From Paracoccaceae bacterium (lineage in GTDB: Bacteria > Pseudomonadota > Alphaproteobacteria > Rhodobacterales > Rhodobacteraceae): a DNA stretch of 38,173 nt. Under the pieces are notes generated by a model. The model was not told where the DNA came from, made no database searches, and saw only the letters and a list, made by a program, of their open reading frames with translations. Location of the stretch: contig JADZAO010000011.1 in the NCBI GenBank assembly GCA_020852535.1, positions 1-38,173 of the forward strand, written 5' to 3'. The translations under genes and the position numbers were made by a program. Shown here piece after piece: positions 1 to 9,790 of this stretch; the stretch's first letter is position 1; each line of letters opens with the position of its first letter.

Positions 1-227
1 CAGAAAAGTCTTTGGCCATTAGAGAAGTAGGTGGATAGGGTTTGAGCGGTAGACCTTGATCGATTGGTTGGAAGTCTGAAAAAGGTTAAATCCTTAGTGA
101 TGGAGTTTGGCAAAAACCTGTCGCGGCTGATCTATCGAATATTGTGGTGGATTAAGTGGTCATCGGGTGTTTTGGCCAAAAATATCAGTTTGATCCGGCT
201 ATCCGCAGTGGTTTTCCGAATCACTTA

Positions 228-253
228 CATGGGGCGAGGCTAGCTGCCCCATG
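228..253 (-). terminator. hairpin downstream of the methyltransferase gene, candidate terminator
   Basis: catggggc-gaggctagct-gccccatg, perfect 8-bp stem just past the stop of the minus-strand gene at 269. Confidence 0.5.
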
Positions 254-268
254 CTTAAGTATGCGTCA

Positions 269-1252
269 TCATACGCGGCCGCGCCGACCGCCGCGGCGGC
301 CCCCAGCGGCTTGCGATGCAGCGGCAGAGGCTTCTGCAAAGTTCATGCCGCCTTCGACGGCTTCTAGCAACTTGGAGAAGCGGATCCATTCGCCGCCGTT
401 GGCATCATGGTTCATAAGCATATTGGCGGCGCGGACCGCCTCCATCTCTTGCCGACGTATAGGATTCATGATGGCCGAGGTCATCCCTGCACCTATGGCC
501 ATTGGCAGAAACGCAGCGTTGACGCCGTGTCGGTGGGGTAGGCCGAAGGAGATATTTGATGCGCCACAGGTGGTGTTCACCCCTAGTTCTTCGCGCAGGC
601 GGCGTACGAGGGTAAAGACTTGCTGTCCAGCACTCGCCATTGCGCCGATGGGCATGACCAGCGGGTCGACTACGATGTCATGGGCGGGGATGCCAAAATC
701 GGCGGCACGTTCTACGATTTTCTTTGCCACCGCGAAGCGGACATCAGGATCAGGTGAGATGCCCGTGTCGTCGTTCGATATCGCCACGACCGGCACGTTG
801 TATTTCTTGACTAGCGGTAGGACGAGTTCCAGTCGTTCTTCCTCGCCGGTGACCGAGTTTAGGAGGGGTCGGCCTTCGCAGGCCAAAAGGCCCGCTTCGA
901 GTGCGCCCGGGACCGAAGAGTCGATGCAAAGCGGTACGTCGATGGTTTGTTGGATGGTTTCGATCAGCGCCTTCATTAGCGGTGGTTCGACGAAGTTGTT
1001 GTCGGCATAGCGCGGGTCTTGCGCCATCATGTTTGTGAAGACGGCGCCCGAGTTGATGTCGAGCACGGTGGCCCCGCAGGCGACTTGTTCCAGTGCGTCA
1101 CGGATGACGGTTTCATAATTGCCTTGCTCAAGTTCGGCAGCCAGTTTCTTGCGGCCCGTAGGATTAATACGTTCTCCAATTACGCAGAAGGGCTCGTCGA
1201 AGCCGATGATGACGGTTTTCGTTTTAGATTCCAGTACAGTGCGTAGCATCAT
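269..1252 (-). CDS. methyltetrahydrofolate:corrinoid-type methyltransferase (pterin-binding/DHPS-like domain)
   Basis: ORF 327 aa with FCVIGERINPTGRKK, DINSGA, LCIDSSVPGALEAGL, VDPLVMPIGA, GASNISFGLPHR motifs of the pterin-binding methyltransferase family; the Met-Met start could be either codon. Confidence 0.9.
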   Translation of the reverse strand: MMLRTVLESKTKTVIIGFDEPFCVIGERINPTGRKKLAAELEQGNYETVIRDALEQVACGATVLDINSGAVFTNMMAQDPRYADNNFVEPPLMKALIETIQQTIDVPLCIDSSVPGALEAGLLACEGRPLLNSVTGEEERLELVLPLVKKYNVPVVAISNDDTGISPDPDVRFAVAKKIVERAADFGIPAHDIVVDPLVMPIGAMASAGQQVFTLVRRLREELGVNTTCGASNISFGLPHRHGVNAAFLPMAIGAGMTSAIMNPIRRQEMEAVRAANMLMNHDANGGEWIRFSKLLEAVEGGMNFAEASAAASQAAGGRRGGRRGRV

Positions 1253-1345
1253 TGAGCCTTTTTGTTCAGAGACGTCGGAAGCGCCGTTGTTTTTGGTTCT
1301 CCAGGTGGCATTAGTCTTGATGTCACCGAGGGGGAAGCCAAAGAG
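1253..1345 (-). pseudogene. C-terminal stub of a methylenetetrahydrofolate reductase-like (MetF) gene
   Basis: Minus-strand translation LFGFPLGDIKTNATWRTKNNGASDVSEQKGS resembles the conserved MetF-family tail FFPLGGIKTNAxWxxxNGGAS; no start and no N-terminal portion between the flanking genes. Confidence 0.6.
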
Positions 1346-1377
1346 GGTTATCAGGGTCTTTGTGAGGGTTATGCTGA

Positions 1378-1683
1378 TTAGACTTTGGACCAGCCGTTGG
1401 CATCGATTAGTTGTTTGATGCGTGCGGCATCGAATTCAGCCTCGAGTCGGTTGGCTTCGGCCCGTGCTATGGCGTCGTGGTCTTCGCCATCTACCATGTA
1501 GGGATCTGCCTTGCGCCATTCGGTGAGGTAGCCGTCGCTGTCGCTGGCACCGACCTTCATGGCGCAGCGGTCTATTGCCTGCTCGAACCGTTCGGTGAGC
1601 TGGATTTTAGATCCGCGTCGACCCTTGCCCACGATTACCTGGGCAGGAATGTCACGCCAATAAACCACCGTTACCTCCGGCAT
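1378..1683 (-). CDS. small conserved 'virulence factor' family protein found in corrinoid/C1 clusters
   Basis: ORF 101 aa MPEVTVVYWRDIPAQVIVGKGRRGSKIQLTERFEQAIDRCAMKVG..., recognised from family memory. Confidence 0.75.
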   Translation of the reverse strand: MPEVTVVYWRDIPAQVIVGKGRRGSKIQLTERFEQAIDRCAMKVGASDSDGYLTEWRKADPYMVDGEDHDAIARAEANRLEAEFDAARIKQLIDANGWSKV

Positions 1684-1947
1684 CCGAGTCCCCTTTATTA
1701 TTTGGCACGAGTATTAGCGCCGATCCGTGATCGAAGATGTTGGCTCTTGGAATGGCGCTGCAACCAGTGATCGTGTTTTGCGTTGCTTTGTACATAACTA
1801 GAACTTTGTATTTCTGCGATAAAATTCAGGGCAGTGCGTCGTGAGAAATATTCAACTTTGTCATGAAAGTCGCCGAGGGATTAACGCAGTCTTGCACTGT
1901 GCAGTTCTAGGGGTTAGCCTGAGAGTAACTATGAATGGAGGGCGGTT

Positions 1948-3087
1948 ATGGCGCCCGAGCGTCCCCAGGGGGCGGACGCGATCCCGCAGGTGGTGGATGC
2001 GGCCATCTTCGTGTCTTCCGCGGTCGAACCGTCAGCCCCTGCTGAACCCGGTTCAGCGCAGCTTTATGCAGCGCTTGATCTGGGCACAAACAGTTGCCGG
2101 ATGCTGATTGCTCAACCGATGGGCAGTCAGTTTCACGTGGTGGACAGTTTTTCCAAGACTGTCCAGCTTGGCGTTGGGCTTGAAGCCTCGGGCCGTTTGT
2201 CCCGTGGCTCGGTGGCTCGGACGGTGCAGGCCTTGCGCATTTGTCAGAAGAAGATTGAGAAGCATGGCGTGCGCAAGATGCGGTTGGTGGCTACTGAGGC
2301 CTGTCGAAGGGCGCGGAATGCTAAGGATTTTATCCGGCAGGTGCGGCGTGAAACAGGGCTGAGCCTTGAAATCATCGCGACCGAAGAAGAGGCGCGACTG
2401 GCGGTGATCTCCTGCGCGCCGCTGGTCAACTCATACACCGAGCAGTTGTTGGTGGTGGATATCGGGGGCGGGTCGACCGAGTTAGTGTGGATCGACCTGA
2501 GCAGTGTGTTACCCGAAGAGCGGTCAAGGTCGATCATGCGACTGTATCGCGGATTCAATGCGCAGGGCGAGCGCGACGCGCGGGTGGTGGACTGGATTTC
2601 GGTGCCGTTGGGTGTTGCCACATTGAAGGATCAGTTCGCGGATGTCGATGATGATGGAGCGCGTTTTGCTCTGATGTCGTGGTTTTTTGAGGAAAATTTG
2701 TCCAGTTTCTCGCCCTATAACGCTCAAAACCCGCGCGACGGGTTTCAGATCATCGGAACCAGCGGTACGGTGACAACGGTAGCGGCGAGTTATCTGAACC
2801 TGCGGCGCTATGACCGGACCAAGGTGGACGGCTTACAGATGACTTCGGACCAGATTGATCTGGTGATCCGCGAATATTTGGCATTGGGGCCGGAGGGGCG
2901 GCGTACTGATCCGCGTATTGGGCGGGACCGTCACGCGCTTATCATGTCGGGGGCGGCTATCCTTCAGGCTCTCATGAGGATATGGCCAACGGATCGTCTG
3001 AGTGTGGCTGATCGTGGCCTTCGGGAGGGATTGCTTTATGCACAGATGAGTGCCGATGGCGTTTTGGAAGACGGACCATACGCATGA
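1948..3087 (+). CDS. Ppx/GppA phosphatase family protein
   Basis: [39 protein letters not shown] motifs. Confidence 0.93.
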   Translation: MAPERPQGADAIPQVVDAAIFVSSAVEPSAPAEPGSAQLYAALDLGTNSCRMLIAQPMGSQFHVVDSFSKTVQLGVGLEASGRLSRGSVARTVQALRICQKKIEKHGVRKMRLVATEACRRARNAKDFIRQVRRETGLSLEIIATEEEARLAVISCAPLVNSYTEQLLVVDIGGGSTELVWIDLSSVLPEERSRSIMRLYRGFNAQGERDARVVDWISVPLGVATLKDQFADVDDDGARFALMSWFFEENLSSFSPYNAQNPRDGFQIIGTSGTVTTVAASYLNLRRYDRTKVDGLQMTSDQIDLVIREYLALGPEGRRTDPRIGRDRHALIMSGAAILQALMRIWPTDRLSVADRGLREGLLYAQMSADGVLEDGPYA

Positions 3088-3803
3088 CTGCTATCAAGGG
3101 ATCATCGGGGCGGGGCCAGCGCGAGTTGCGCGTTCGCGTCAAGACCGCCAAGGGACGCAAGCTTTCGTCAACGCTGTGGTTGGAGCGGCAATTGAATGAC
3201 CCCTATGTCATTCAGGCCAAAAAGGATGGCTATCGGGGGCGTGCAGCTTACAAAATTCTGGAGCTGGACGACCGTTACAGTTTTTTAAATCCTGGATGCC
3301 GGGTCGTCGACCTTGGTTGTGCGCCGGGTGGATGGACGCAAGTGGCCGTGGCGCGAGTTAATGCTTTAGGTAAAAACCCTAAGAAACCTGTGGGGACGGT
3401 CCTGGGTATTGATTTGCAAGAGGTCGATGCGATACCGGGGGCTGAGTTGCATCAGCTCGATTTTCTCTCGGATGATGCGGACGATCTGGTCAAGGGCTGG
3501 TTGGGCGGTCGCGCCGATGTGGTGATGAGTGATATGGCGGCAGCAGCATCAGGGCATAAGGGCACTGATCATTTGCGCATCGTGGCGCTGATTGAGGCAG
3601 CCTTTGCCTTTGCTTTTGACGTGTTGGAAGACAATGGCACTTTCGTTGCCAAAGTTTTGGCGGGGGGGGCAGAGAATGAGATGCAGGCGATGCTGAAAAA
3701 GAATTTTAAGAAGGTTGCGAATGTGAAGCCGCCGGCCAGTCGTGCGGACAGTTCAGAAAAGTTCGTGGTTGCAAAAGGATTTCGTGGAAGGAATGTCGTC
3801 TAA
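3084..3803 (+). CDS. rlmE: 23S rRNA (uridine-2'-O)-methyltransferase RlmE/FtsJ
   Basis: [36 protein letters not shown] and [21 protein letters not shown]; starts inside the end of ppx (overlap). Confidence 0.93.
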   Translation: MTAIKGSSGRGQRELRVRVKTAKGRKLSSTLWLERQLNDPYVIQAKKDGYRGRAAYKILELDDRYSFLNPGCRVVDLGCAPGGWTQVAVARVNALGKNPKKPVGTVLGIDLQEVDAIPGAELHQLDFLSDDADDLVKGWLGGRADVVMSDMAAAASGHKGTDHLRIVALIEAAFAFAFDVLEDNGTFVAKVLAGGAENEMQAMLKKNFKKVANVKPPASRADSSEKFVVAKGFRGRNVV

Positions 3804-3820
3804 GTCGAAGATAAGAAATA

Positions 3821-3850
3821 AAGAAGGGCGCTGTTGGCGCCCTCTTCTTT
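3821..3850. terminator. bidirectional terminator between convergent genes
   Basis: aagaagggcgc-tgttg-gcgccctcttctttg hairpin between rlmE and the minus-strand DUF882 gene. Confidence 0.6.
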
Positions 3851-3871
3851 GATCGTGGGTCGTTTGGGAAA

Positions 3872-4441
3872 TTAGCCACCCCAGTAGCGGATCGGACCGC
3901 AATCCATATGTACGAAGTTAGAATGTAAGTAGCGTCCGACACCGCCTGAAGCGCAGGCTTCGGCGGCTTTCGCCATTTGGCTAACCGAGCGGGATTTTAA
4001 ACGAAGGTCGGCGGCCTGACCTTTGAGGTGGAGTGAGTTGCGTGCGACGCCGCGCGAAGATGCCCGTAGCATAGCGTTTGTGCTGGGGCAGCGGTAGCCT
4101 GACAGCAGCATGTAGGGTTCGGTTACATCCAACAGTGAATGGGCCGCTGCCATTCTGTCGACAGTGCGGTGATCAATCGGCTTGATGTCGTTGGTGCGCC
4201 AGTCGCGCATGAAATGCGTGATTTCATTCATGACTTCGGGGATGTATTCACCTTCAGCCCAGTAGATTGTGTCGATGCTTTCGCCCGTACGGCCTGAATA
4301 CATTTTGACGCGTCGTACGTCGCCTGCACCGCGCAAAAGACCGAAGGCGTGACTGTATGTCGGGGCGGCAGTCACAACTGTGGCGGCAAAAATGCTCAGC
4401 AATCCACGCCGTGTGAAACCCAATTTTTCTGAATTATTCAT
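3872..4441 (-). CDS. DUF882/YcbK-like (peptidase M15-like) exported protein with Tat-like signal
   Basis: TRRGLLSIFAATVV signal; SGYRCPSTNAMLR...NSLHLKGQAADLRL...HMDCGPIRYWGG. Confidence 0.88.
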   Translation of the reverse strand: MNNSEKLGFTRRGLLSIFAATVVTAAPTYSHAFGLLRGAGDVRRVKMYSGRTGESIDTIYWAEGEYIPEVMNEITHFMRDWRTNDIKPIDHRTVDRMAAAHSLLDVTEPYMLLSGYRCPSTNAMLRASSRGVARNSLHLKGQAADLRLKSRSVSQMAKAAEACASGGVGRYLHSNFVHMDCGPIRYWGG

Positions 4442-4751
4442 ACGTTGCCTGCCCTGAACTTTTGCCTTGTCGCCTGTATCGGACGTTTTTATTTTTTGCC
4501 AATTACCCGAGCCTTATCGCACATGATCCGGCCCGTCCCAAGCGCGGAATGGGGGCAATTAACGCTCTGTACTGTGATCGGCAAATTCTTGCTTAAATTC
4601 AGAAAGTCGTATGCGGGTTTTTGCAACTGTTGCCGCCATGCCAGTTTTTTTGGCCAAGCTGAAGCGATTGCGCTGTTGTGGATGGACAGGGGTGCAAAAT
4701 TGGGTATCTGTCGAAAAATAGTGATTTTTCATCTTCTTTTCGAGAGGCTCA

Positions 4752-6365
4752 ATGGCCGTGGTTCCAAGGTTTCGTTTGTGTTCTTCGGTGATAGCCGCAG
4801 CTTTGGGTGTCGTGGTGACTTTCTCCATTGCTGTGCCATCCGTAAGGGCAGAGGAGTCTGCTTTCGTTCAGGCTCTAGCCGCCAATCTGTCGGAAGATGC
4901 GGGGCTGGCAGCCTTTTATCATAGCCGGAATTATGCGCCGCTCTGGACCGGACCTGTTGATGCGGAACGGCGGTCGGCGCTTTTGAACGTGTTGGCACGG
5001 GCGGGTGATCATGGTTTGCCGGTGGTGCGTTATGTTGTGGGTGCACTTGTCGCCGCTTTCCACAGGGCCGTGACCGAGCGCGATAGGGGGCGTGTTGAGG
5101 CGGCGATGTCGCGGGCTTTCCTTGCCTATGCAAGGGACGTGAAAAGCGGTGTCCTCGATCCGACAAAGGTGGCTCCCGGTATTCTTCGGGTGGTCGAACG
5201 GCCTGATACGGTGGGGTTGTTGGCCGCTATAGCAGAGGGTGATGCGATGACCGTTTTGGCATCGCTGCCGCCGAAATCTCCTGAATATGCGCGGCTGATG
5301 AAGGAAAAACTGGCCTTGCAAGAAGCGCTATCGGGTGCGGGTTGGGGCGCAGAAGTGCCCGTTGGAAAACTTAAACCCGGTGTAGAGGGGCCTGCGCTGA
5401 TTGCCTTGCGCGACCGTCTGGTGAAGCTTGGGTATCTGCCGGTTTCGGCTGTCGCGACATATGACGCCACGATTGTCGAGGCGGTGCAGCGCTTCCAACG
5501 TGATCACGGACTTCTGCCTGATGGCGTGGCGGGTGATAGCACGATTGCTGAGATCAACGTGTCGCCCGAGGCGCGCCTGAAATCGGTGGTCGTTGCGATG
5601 GAGCGATTGCGCTGGATGGGAGATATCGACCGGAGCGGGCGTTACATCTGGGTGAACCAACCTGATTTCACCGTTAAGATTATTGATCATGGCAAGGTGA
5701 CATTCCAGACCCGTTCGGTCGTGGGCAAAAACGTGGGTGATATGCGTACCCCCGAATTTTCTGACTTGATGGAGCATATGATTGTGAACCCTAGCTGGGG
5801 TGTGCCGCGGTCGATTGTCGTTAAGGAATATCTGCCGTTGTTACAGCAAAACCCGAATGCCGTTGATTATTTGCAGGTGGTCGATAGTAATGGGCGCGTG
5901 GTCCCGCGTGGGCAGGTCGATTTTGCTTCGTTTAGCGCTAGGACTTTTCCTTTTGGCATGCGTCAGCCGCCTTCGGACGGGAATGCTCTGGGGAAGGTGA
6001 AATTTATGTTCCCGAACCCCTATGACATCTATTTGCATGATACGCCGGTCAAGGACCTGTTTTCCAAGGAAGTTCGCGCTTATAGCCACGGTTGCATTCG
6101 CTTGGCCGACCCCTTTGATTTTGCCCATGCGTTGTTGTCGGCCCAGACCAATAACCCTAATGGTGCGTTTCAAGCCGCGCTCGATAGTAATACTGAGACG
6201 ATGGTCAAGCTGGTGAAGCCTGTGCCTGTGCATCTTGTTTATTTCACAGCATGGCCTACCGTGAAGGGCAATATGACATATCGTCGGGATGTCTATGGCC
6301 GTGACGCGCGGATTTTCGAAACTTTGAGTAAGGCTGGGGTGGTCTTGCGCGGCGTTCAGGGGTAA
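4752..6365 (+). CDS. murein L,D-transpeptidase (YkuD domain with peptidoglycan-binding domain)
   Basis: signal peptide; PG-binding repeat LRDRLVKLGYLPV...VQRFQRDHGLLPDGVAGDSTIAEIN; catalytic SHGCIRLADP. Confidence 0.93.
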   Translation: MAVVPRFRLCSSVIAAALGVVVTFSIAVPSVRAEESAFVQALAANLSEDAGLAAFYHSRNYAPLWTGPVDAERRSALLNVLARAGDHGLPVVRYVVGALVAAFHRAVTERDRGRVEAAMSRAFLAYARDVKSGVLDPTKVAPGILRVVERPDTVGLLAAIAEGDAMTVLASLPPKSPEYARLMKEKLALQEALSGAGWGAEVPVGKLKPGVEGPALIALRDRLVKLGYLPVSAVATYDATIVEAVQRFQRDHGLLPDGVAGDSTIAEINVSPEARLKSVVVAMERLRWMGDIDRSGRYIWVNQPDFTVKIIDHGKVTFQTRSVVGKNVGDMRTPEFSDLMEHMIVNPSWGVPRSIVVKEYLPLLQQNPNAVDYLQVVDSNGRVVPRGQVDFASFSARTFPFGMRQPPSDGNALGKVKFMFPNPYDIYLHDTPVKDLFSKEVRAYSHGCIRLADPFDFAHALLSAQTNNPNGAFQAALDSNTETMVKLVKPVPVHLVYFTAWPTVKGNMTYRRDVYGRDARIFETLSKAGVVLRGVQG

Positions 6366-6389
6366 ATCCGGTAGACGTGACCAGGAGAT

Positions 6390-7490
6390 TTGATGATGGT
6401 CCATACGATCCGGGAGATTGCCGAAAGTTTGGGTGCCGATGCGGTAGGCGATCTTGAGCTTACCGTGACGAGGGCTGCCGAGCCGAAGATGGCTGGGGCG
6501 GATGCGCTCGCTTTGGCCATGGACCCAAAATATGCGGACGGTCTGGCCGAGGGGCAGGCTGTGGCCGCACTTTTGTGGCAAGGGGCCGATTGGCAGGCCT
6601 TGGGGCTGAAGGCTGCGATTTTCGCGCCGCGTGGGCGGTTGGCGATGGCGGGGTTGTCGGTGCTATTGGATGGGAAGCCGGAGATTGCTTTGGGTGTTCA
6701 TCCGATGAGCATCGTTCATCCCGAAGCGGTGATTGGCGAGGGTGTGGCTATTGGGCCATTCGTGACCATCGGATGCGGAGCGCGGATCGGGGCGCGAGCG
6801 CGGATTGCGAGCCATGTTTCGGTCTCTGAGGGTGCTTTGATTGGTGATGATGCGCTATTGTTGCAGGGTGTTCGGATTGGGGCTCGGGTGACGATTGGTG
6901 ACCGCTTTATCGCGCAGCCTGGTGCGGTCGTCGGGTCGGATGGTTTCAGCTTTGTTACCGCTGAGAAGTCGGGTGTTGAGGAAATCCGCGAAACCCTCGG
7001 AGAACGTTCGAAAATCTTGGCACAAAGTTGGCATCGCATCCATTCGCTTGGTGCAGTGACTATCGGGGATGATGTAGAGTTGGGGGCTAATGTCTGTATC
7101 GATCGTGGTACGATCAGTAACACGGTGATTGGGTCGGGTACCAAGCTCGATAATCTTGTGCATGTTGGTCATAATGTCCAGATTGGGCGCGATTGTCTGC
7201 TCTGTGGGCAGGTAGGCATAGCCGGATCGGCGCGGATTGGGAATCGCGTAGTTTTGGCAGGGCAATGCGGGGTGAATGATAATATATTTGTCGGCGACGA
7301 TGTGATTGCGGGGGGGGCGACCAAGATCTTCACCAATGCGCCTGCAGGTCGGGTGCTGCTGGGCTATCCGGCAGTGAAGATGGAAGGCCATGTCGAGATG
7401 CAAAAGGCGCTGCGGCGCTTGCCGCGTCTAGCGGTGCGAGTGGCCAAGCTTGAGAAAATCGTCACGGAACACTTACCTGATGCCGAATAA
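6390..7490 (+). CDS. lpxD: UDP-3-O-(3-hydroxyacyl)glucosamine N-acyltransferase
   Basis: hexapeptide-repeat left-handed beta-helix; [49 protein letters not shown]. Confidence 0.95.
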   Translation: MMMVHTIREIAESLGADAVGDLELTVTRAAEPKMAGADALALAMDPKYADGLAEGQAVAALLWQGADWQALGLKAAIFAPRGRLAMAGLSVLLDGKPEIALGVHPMSIVHPEAVIGEGVAIGPFVTIGCGARIGARARIASHVSVSEGALIGDDALLLQGVRIGARVTIGDRFIAQPGAVVGSDGFSFVTAEKSGVEEIRETLGERSKILAQSWHRIHSLGAVTIGDDVELGANVCIDRGTISNTVIGSGTKLDNLVHVGHNVQIGRDCLLCGQVGIAGSARIGNRVVLAGQCGVNDNIFVGDDVIAGGATKIFTNAPAGRVLLGYPAVKMEGHVEMQKALRRLPRLAVRVAKLEKIVTEHLPDAE

Positions 7491-7517
7491 AAGGCGGGCG
7501 ATAACAGGAAGTGTGTC

Positions 7518-7674
7518 ATGAACATTCAGAAAAAATTATCGTGTAACAGGTTGTTCTGACAGTAGAGCAGATAATGTTGGAGAGTACGTTTTCAAAACTG
7601 GGACTGGATAGCCTGTGCTTTATCTAGGTGGTCTTGGTCGTCGAGGAGGCGTTCGAAATATCAATACGGTTCAG
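7518..7674 (+). pseudogene. decayed acyl carrier protein gene
   Basis: In-frame LTVEQIMLESTFSKLGLDSLCFI*VVLVVEEAFEISIRF matches the ACP core (LGxDSL phosphopantetheine site followed by VxxxEExFxI); internal TAG and a broken N-terminus (MNIQKK...). Confidence 0.75.
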
Positions 7675-7832
7675 TTTATGCCGCAACGGTATGGGTCGGT
7701 GTGCGTTGATCTGAGGTTGCGGGTTTTGCCATGACCTCGCACGCGGTTGAATTGTTATGTTTTTGGTTGAAAGTGTAGGGTGGGCTATGCGGGTGCTTTG
7801 CGTGATGTGAGTATGTTATCGACAGGACGGGT

Positions 7833-7990
7833 GTGGTCGAATTACCATAACGCTGCGGGATGGGATGATTTTGTTTGCGCTTAACAGGTTGGTGGTCGAT
7901 CCTGATTGCGTGCGGGATATCGTAGTGAATGAAGCGCGGTGGGTGACGATACTAGCGCTATGAAAAATCTGCGCTTAGGGCGCGGGTTAC
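7833..7990 (+). pseudogene. C-terminal remnant of a beta-ketoacyl-ACP synthase (FabF-like)
   Basis: HNAAGWDDFVCA ... NRLVVDPDCVRDIVVNEARWVTILAL then +1 frame AMKNLRLGRGL, resembling the KAS tail xGAxGxxE...NxxxPDPxCDLDxVPNEAR...AMSNSFAFGGLN; frameshifted. Confidence 0.55.
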
Positions 7991-8010
7991 CTCCTGTCAG
8001 AATTCTGGGG

Positions 8011-8640
8011 TTATTGCTTAGGCAGAGCGTCGTTCCAAGCTTTGACTGCTTTGAAACCGTCGGTGAAGCCCTTGAGCGAGACATCAAGCACAACCGTTTC
8101 GTTGGGGGTCACGGCGGGGACGATGGTCAGAATCCCCTTGGTGCCCTTTTTGAAGGCGGCGAGTTCTGCAGTGGTAAATCCGATGCGAGCCACGCAGCCG
8201 ATCTGCGTACAGAATGTGAAGGGATAAACTTTGGGCTCTGCGGTGTCGATGCCAAAGCGCAGACCTGCGGTGAGCATGGTTTCTAGCGGTACGATCACGG
8301 TCGCGCCCATCGCGGCTTGATTGTTCTCTGGCAGGGAGAACATATTGATTTCGGCAACCGAGGTGCCTTCGCTGTCTTTCAATAGTTGGTAGAGATGACA
8401 GGGGTCATTGCCTTCAGCAGTCTTGACGCACCGTTGTTCCCAGAGGCCAAATTTATTTTTGTTGTAGGTTAACCCTACACCATCGACCGGCGGCTGGCCC
8501 ATTGATAGGCCCTCGGCGGTGAGTTCATCTGCGGCGTGTTTTTCGGTCACGGTTTCCTGTGCAAAGATAGCGCTACTGGATAAGGTGAGGAAGCTTAGGA
8601 CGAGAAGGCGGAGGTAGATGCTCGACATATGGAGATCCAT
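8011..8640 (-). CDS. invasion-associated locus B (IalB) family protein
   Basis: signal peptide; WEQRCVKTAEGNDPCHLYQLLKDSEG..., PFTFCTQIGCVARIGFTTAELAAFKKG. Confidence 0.85.
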   Translation of the reverse strand: MDLHMSSIYLRLLVLSFLTLSSSAIFAQETVTEKHAADELTAEGLSMGQPPVDGVGLTYNKNKFGLWEQRCVKTAEGNDPCHLYQLLKDSEGTSVAEINMFSLPENNQAAMGATVIVPLETMLTAGLRFGIDTAEPKVYPFTFCTQIGCVARIGFTTAELAAFKKGTKGILTIVPAVTPNETVVLDVSLKGFTDGFKAVKAWNDALPKQ

Positions 8641-8853
8641 TTTTAGGTGTTGTTTGGCGCTGCGTCTAACATGGCTGGAGTGGGCTGTCAGTGGCGAAAT
8701 CAGCGCTACGCGCAGTCGTGATGCGAAGGTATTGCGCTAATGAGAATGTGGCCAGGATGATCCGTTCTTTTAGGGGTATTCATCCGCAGGAGGCTGTGGT
8801 GGACCTGCGGGATGGTGAGAGTAATGGTGACGTTATGATGAGGAGGAAGCCGG

Positions 8854-9789
8854 TCATTTGCGCGCCAGCGGATGATGTTCGAGGACAAGGGTTTTTAGAT
8901 GTTCGTCAAGGACATGGGTGTAGATTTCAGTGGTGGCAAGATCGGCATGACCGAGTAGAGTCTGGATTACACGTAGGTCGGCACCACCGGCAAGTAAGTG
9001 CGTGGCAAAGCTATGGCGCAGCGTGTGGGGTGTCACCTTGGCGGGTGAGATACCGGCGAGCACGGCAATATCTTTGAGTATTAGGAGGAAGTGCTGGCGC
9101 GTCAGGTGGCCAGCCGTACCGGGGCCGGGGAATAAGAATTTGCTGGCAGGGTTGCCAAGTTTGCGGGCGGCTTCTTCGGCGCGGTCACGGGATTTGAGCC
9201 AATCTTGCAGCGTGGCGCGGGCAGGGGTAGAGAGGGGGACCATGCGTTCTTTACCGCCTTTTCCGCGCACGAGGATCATCGTCGGATCGCCGCGCACGGC
9301 GGCCACAGGCAGTCCTACCAGTTCGGATACGCGCATTCCGGTGGCGTAGAGTAGTTCCATCAGGGCGCGGTTGCGCAGACGTTCGAGTTCGGTGCGGCCT
9401 TTGGTGTTGGCGGCATCGAGCAGGCGAGTGACTTCGTCTATCGTTAGAGTCTTGGGGAGTGATTTGCTGGCACCAGGGCCGGAAATGCGAAGCGCGGGAT
9501 TGTCGCTGCGCCAGCTTTCTTCATGCGCGAAGCGGTAGAGTTGGCGGATTGATGACAGGCGGCGGGCGCGGGTGGCTTTGGACAGGCCGTTGGCCTCGCA
9601 ACTGACGAGATAGGCCTCGATGGCTGCGCGGTCGGCGGTTATGAATGAAGCCCCGCGATGGGCAAGCCATGCCGCGAAATCCTTGAGGTCGCGGCCATAG
9701 GCGAGTTGCGTATTTTGGGCGGTGTCAAGTTCTGCGGCACTGGCGGAGAGGAAAGTCGAAATCCAGTGTTCGGGATGGGTGGGTGCCAT
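8854..9789 (-). CDS. xerD: tyrosine recombinase XerD
   Basis: LLYATGMRVSELVGL, VRGKGGKERMVPL, HTLRHSFATHLLAGGADLRVIQTLLGHADLATTEIYTHV; start taken at internal Met (MAPTHPEHW). Confidence 0.93.
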   Translation of the reverse strand: MAPTHPEHWISTFLSASAAELDTAQNTQLAYGRDLKDFAAWLAHRGASFITADRAAIEAYLVSCEANGLSKATRARRLSSIRQLYRFAHEESWRSDNPALRISGPGASKSLPKTLTIDEVTRLLDAANTKGRTELERLRNRALMELLYATGMRVSELVGLPVAAVRGDPTMILVRGKGGKERMVPLSTPARATLQDWLKSRDRAEEAARKLGNPASKFLFPGPGTAGHLTRQHFLLILKDIAVLAGISPAKVTPHTLRHSFATHLLAGGADLRVIQTLLGHADLATTEIYTHVLDEHLKTLVLEHHPLARK

Positions 9790-9790
9790 A

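Noticed and set aside
269-350. Arg/Gly/Ala-rich low-complexity end of the methyltransferase (AAGGRRGGRRGRV)
   Set aside because: Unusual tail, but such basic C-terminal extensions are common in high-GC genomes and nothing further supports a function.
156-1010. 284-aa plus-strand ORF
   Set aside because: Antisense shadow of the methyltransferase gene; low-complexity Arg/Ser-rich translation with no family resemblance.
5841-6581. 246-aa minus-strand ORF and similar long antisense ORFs across LDT, lpxD, aroB, portal and nozzle genes
   Set aside because: High-GC shadow ORFs antisense to well-supported genes.
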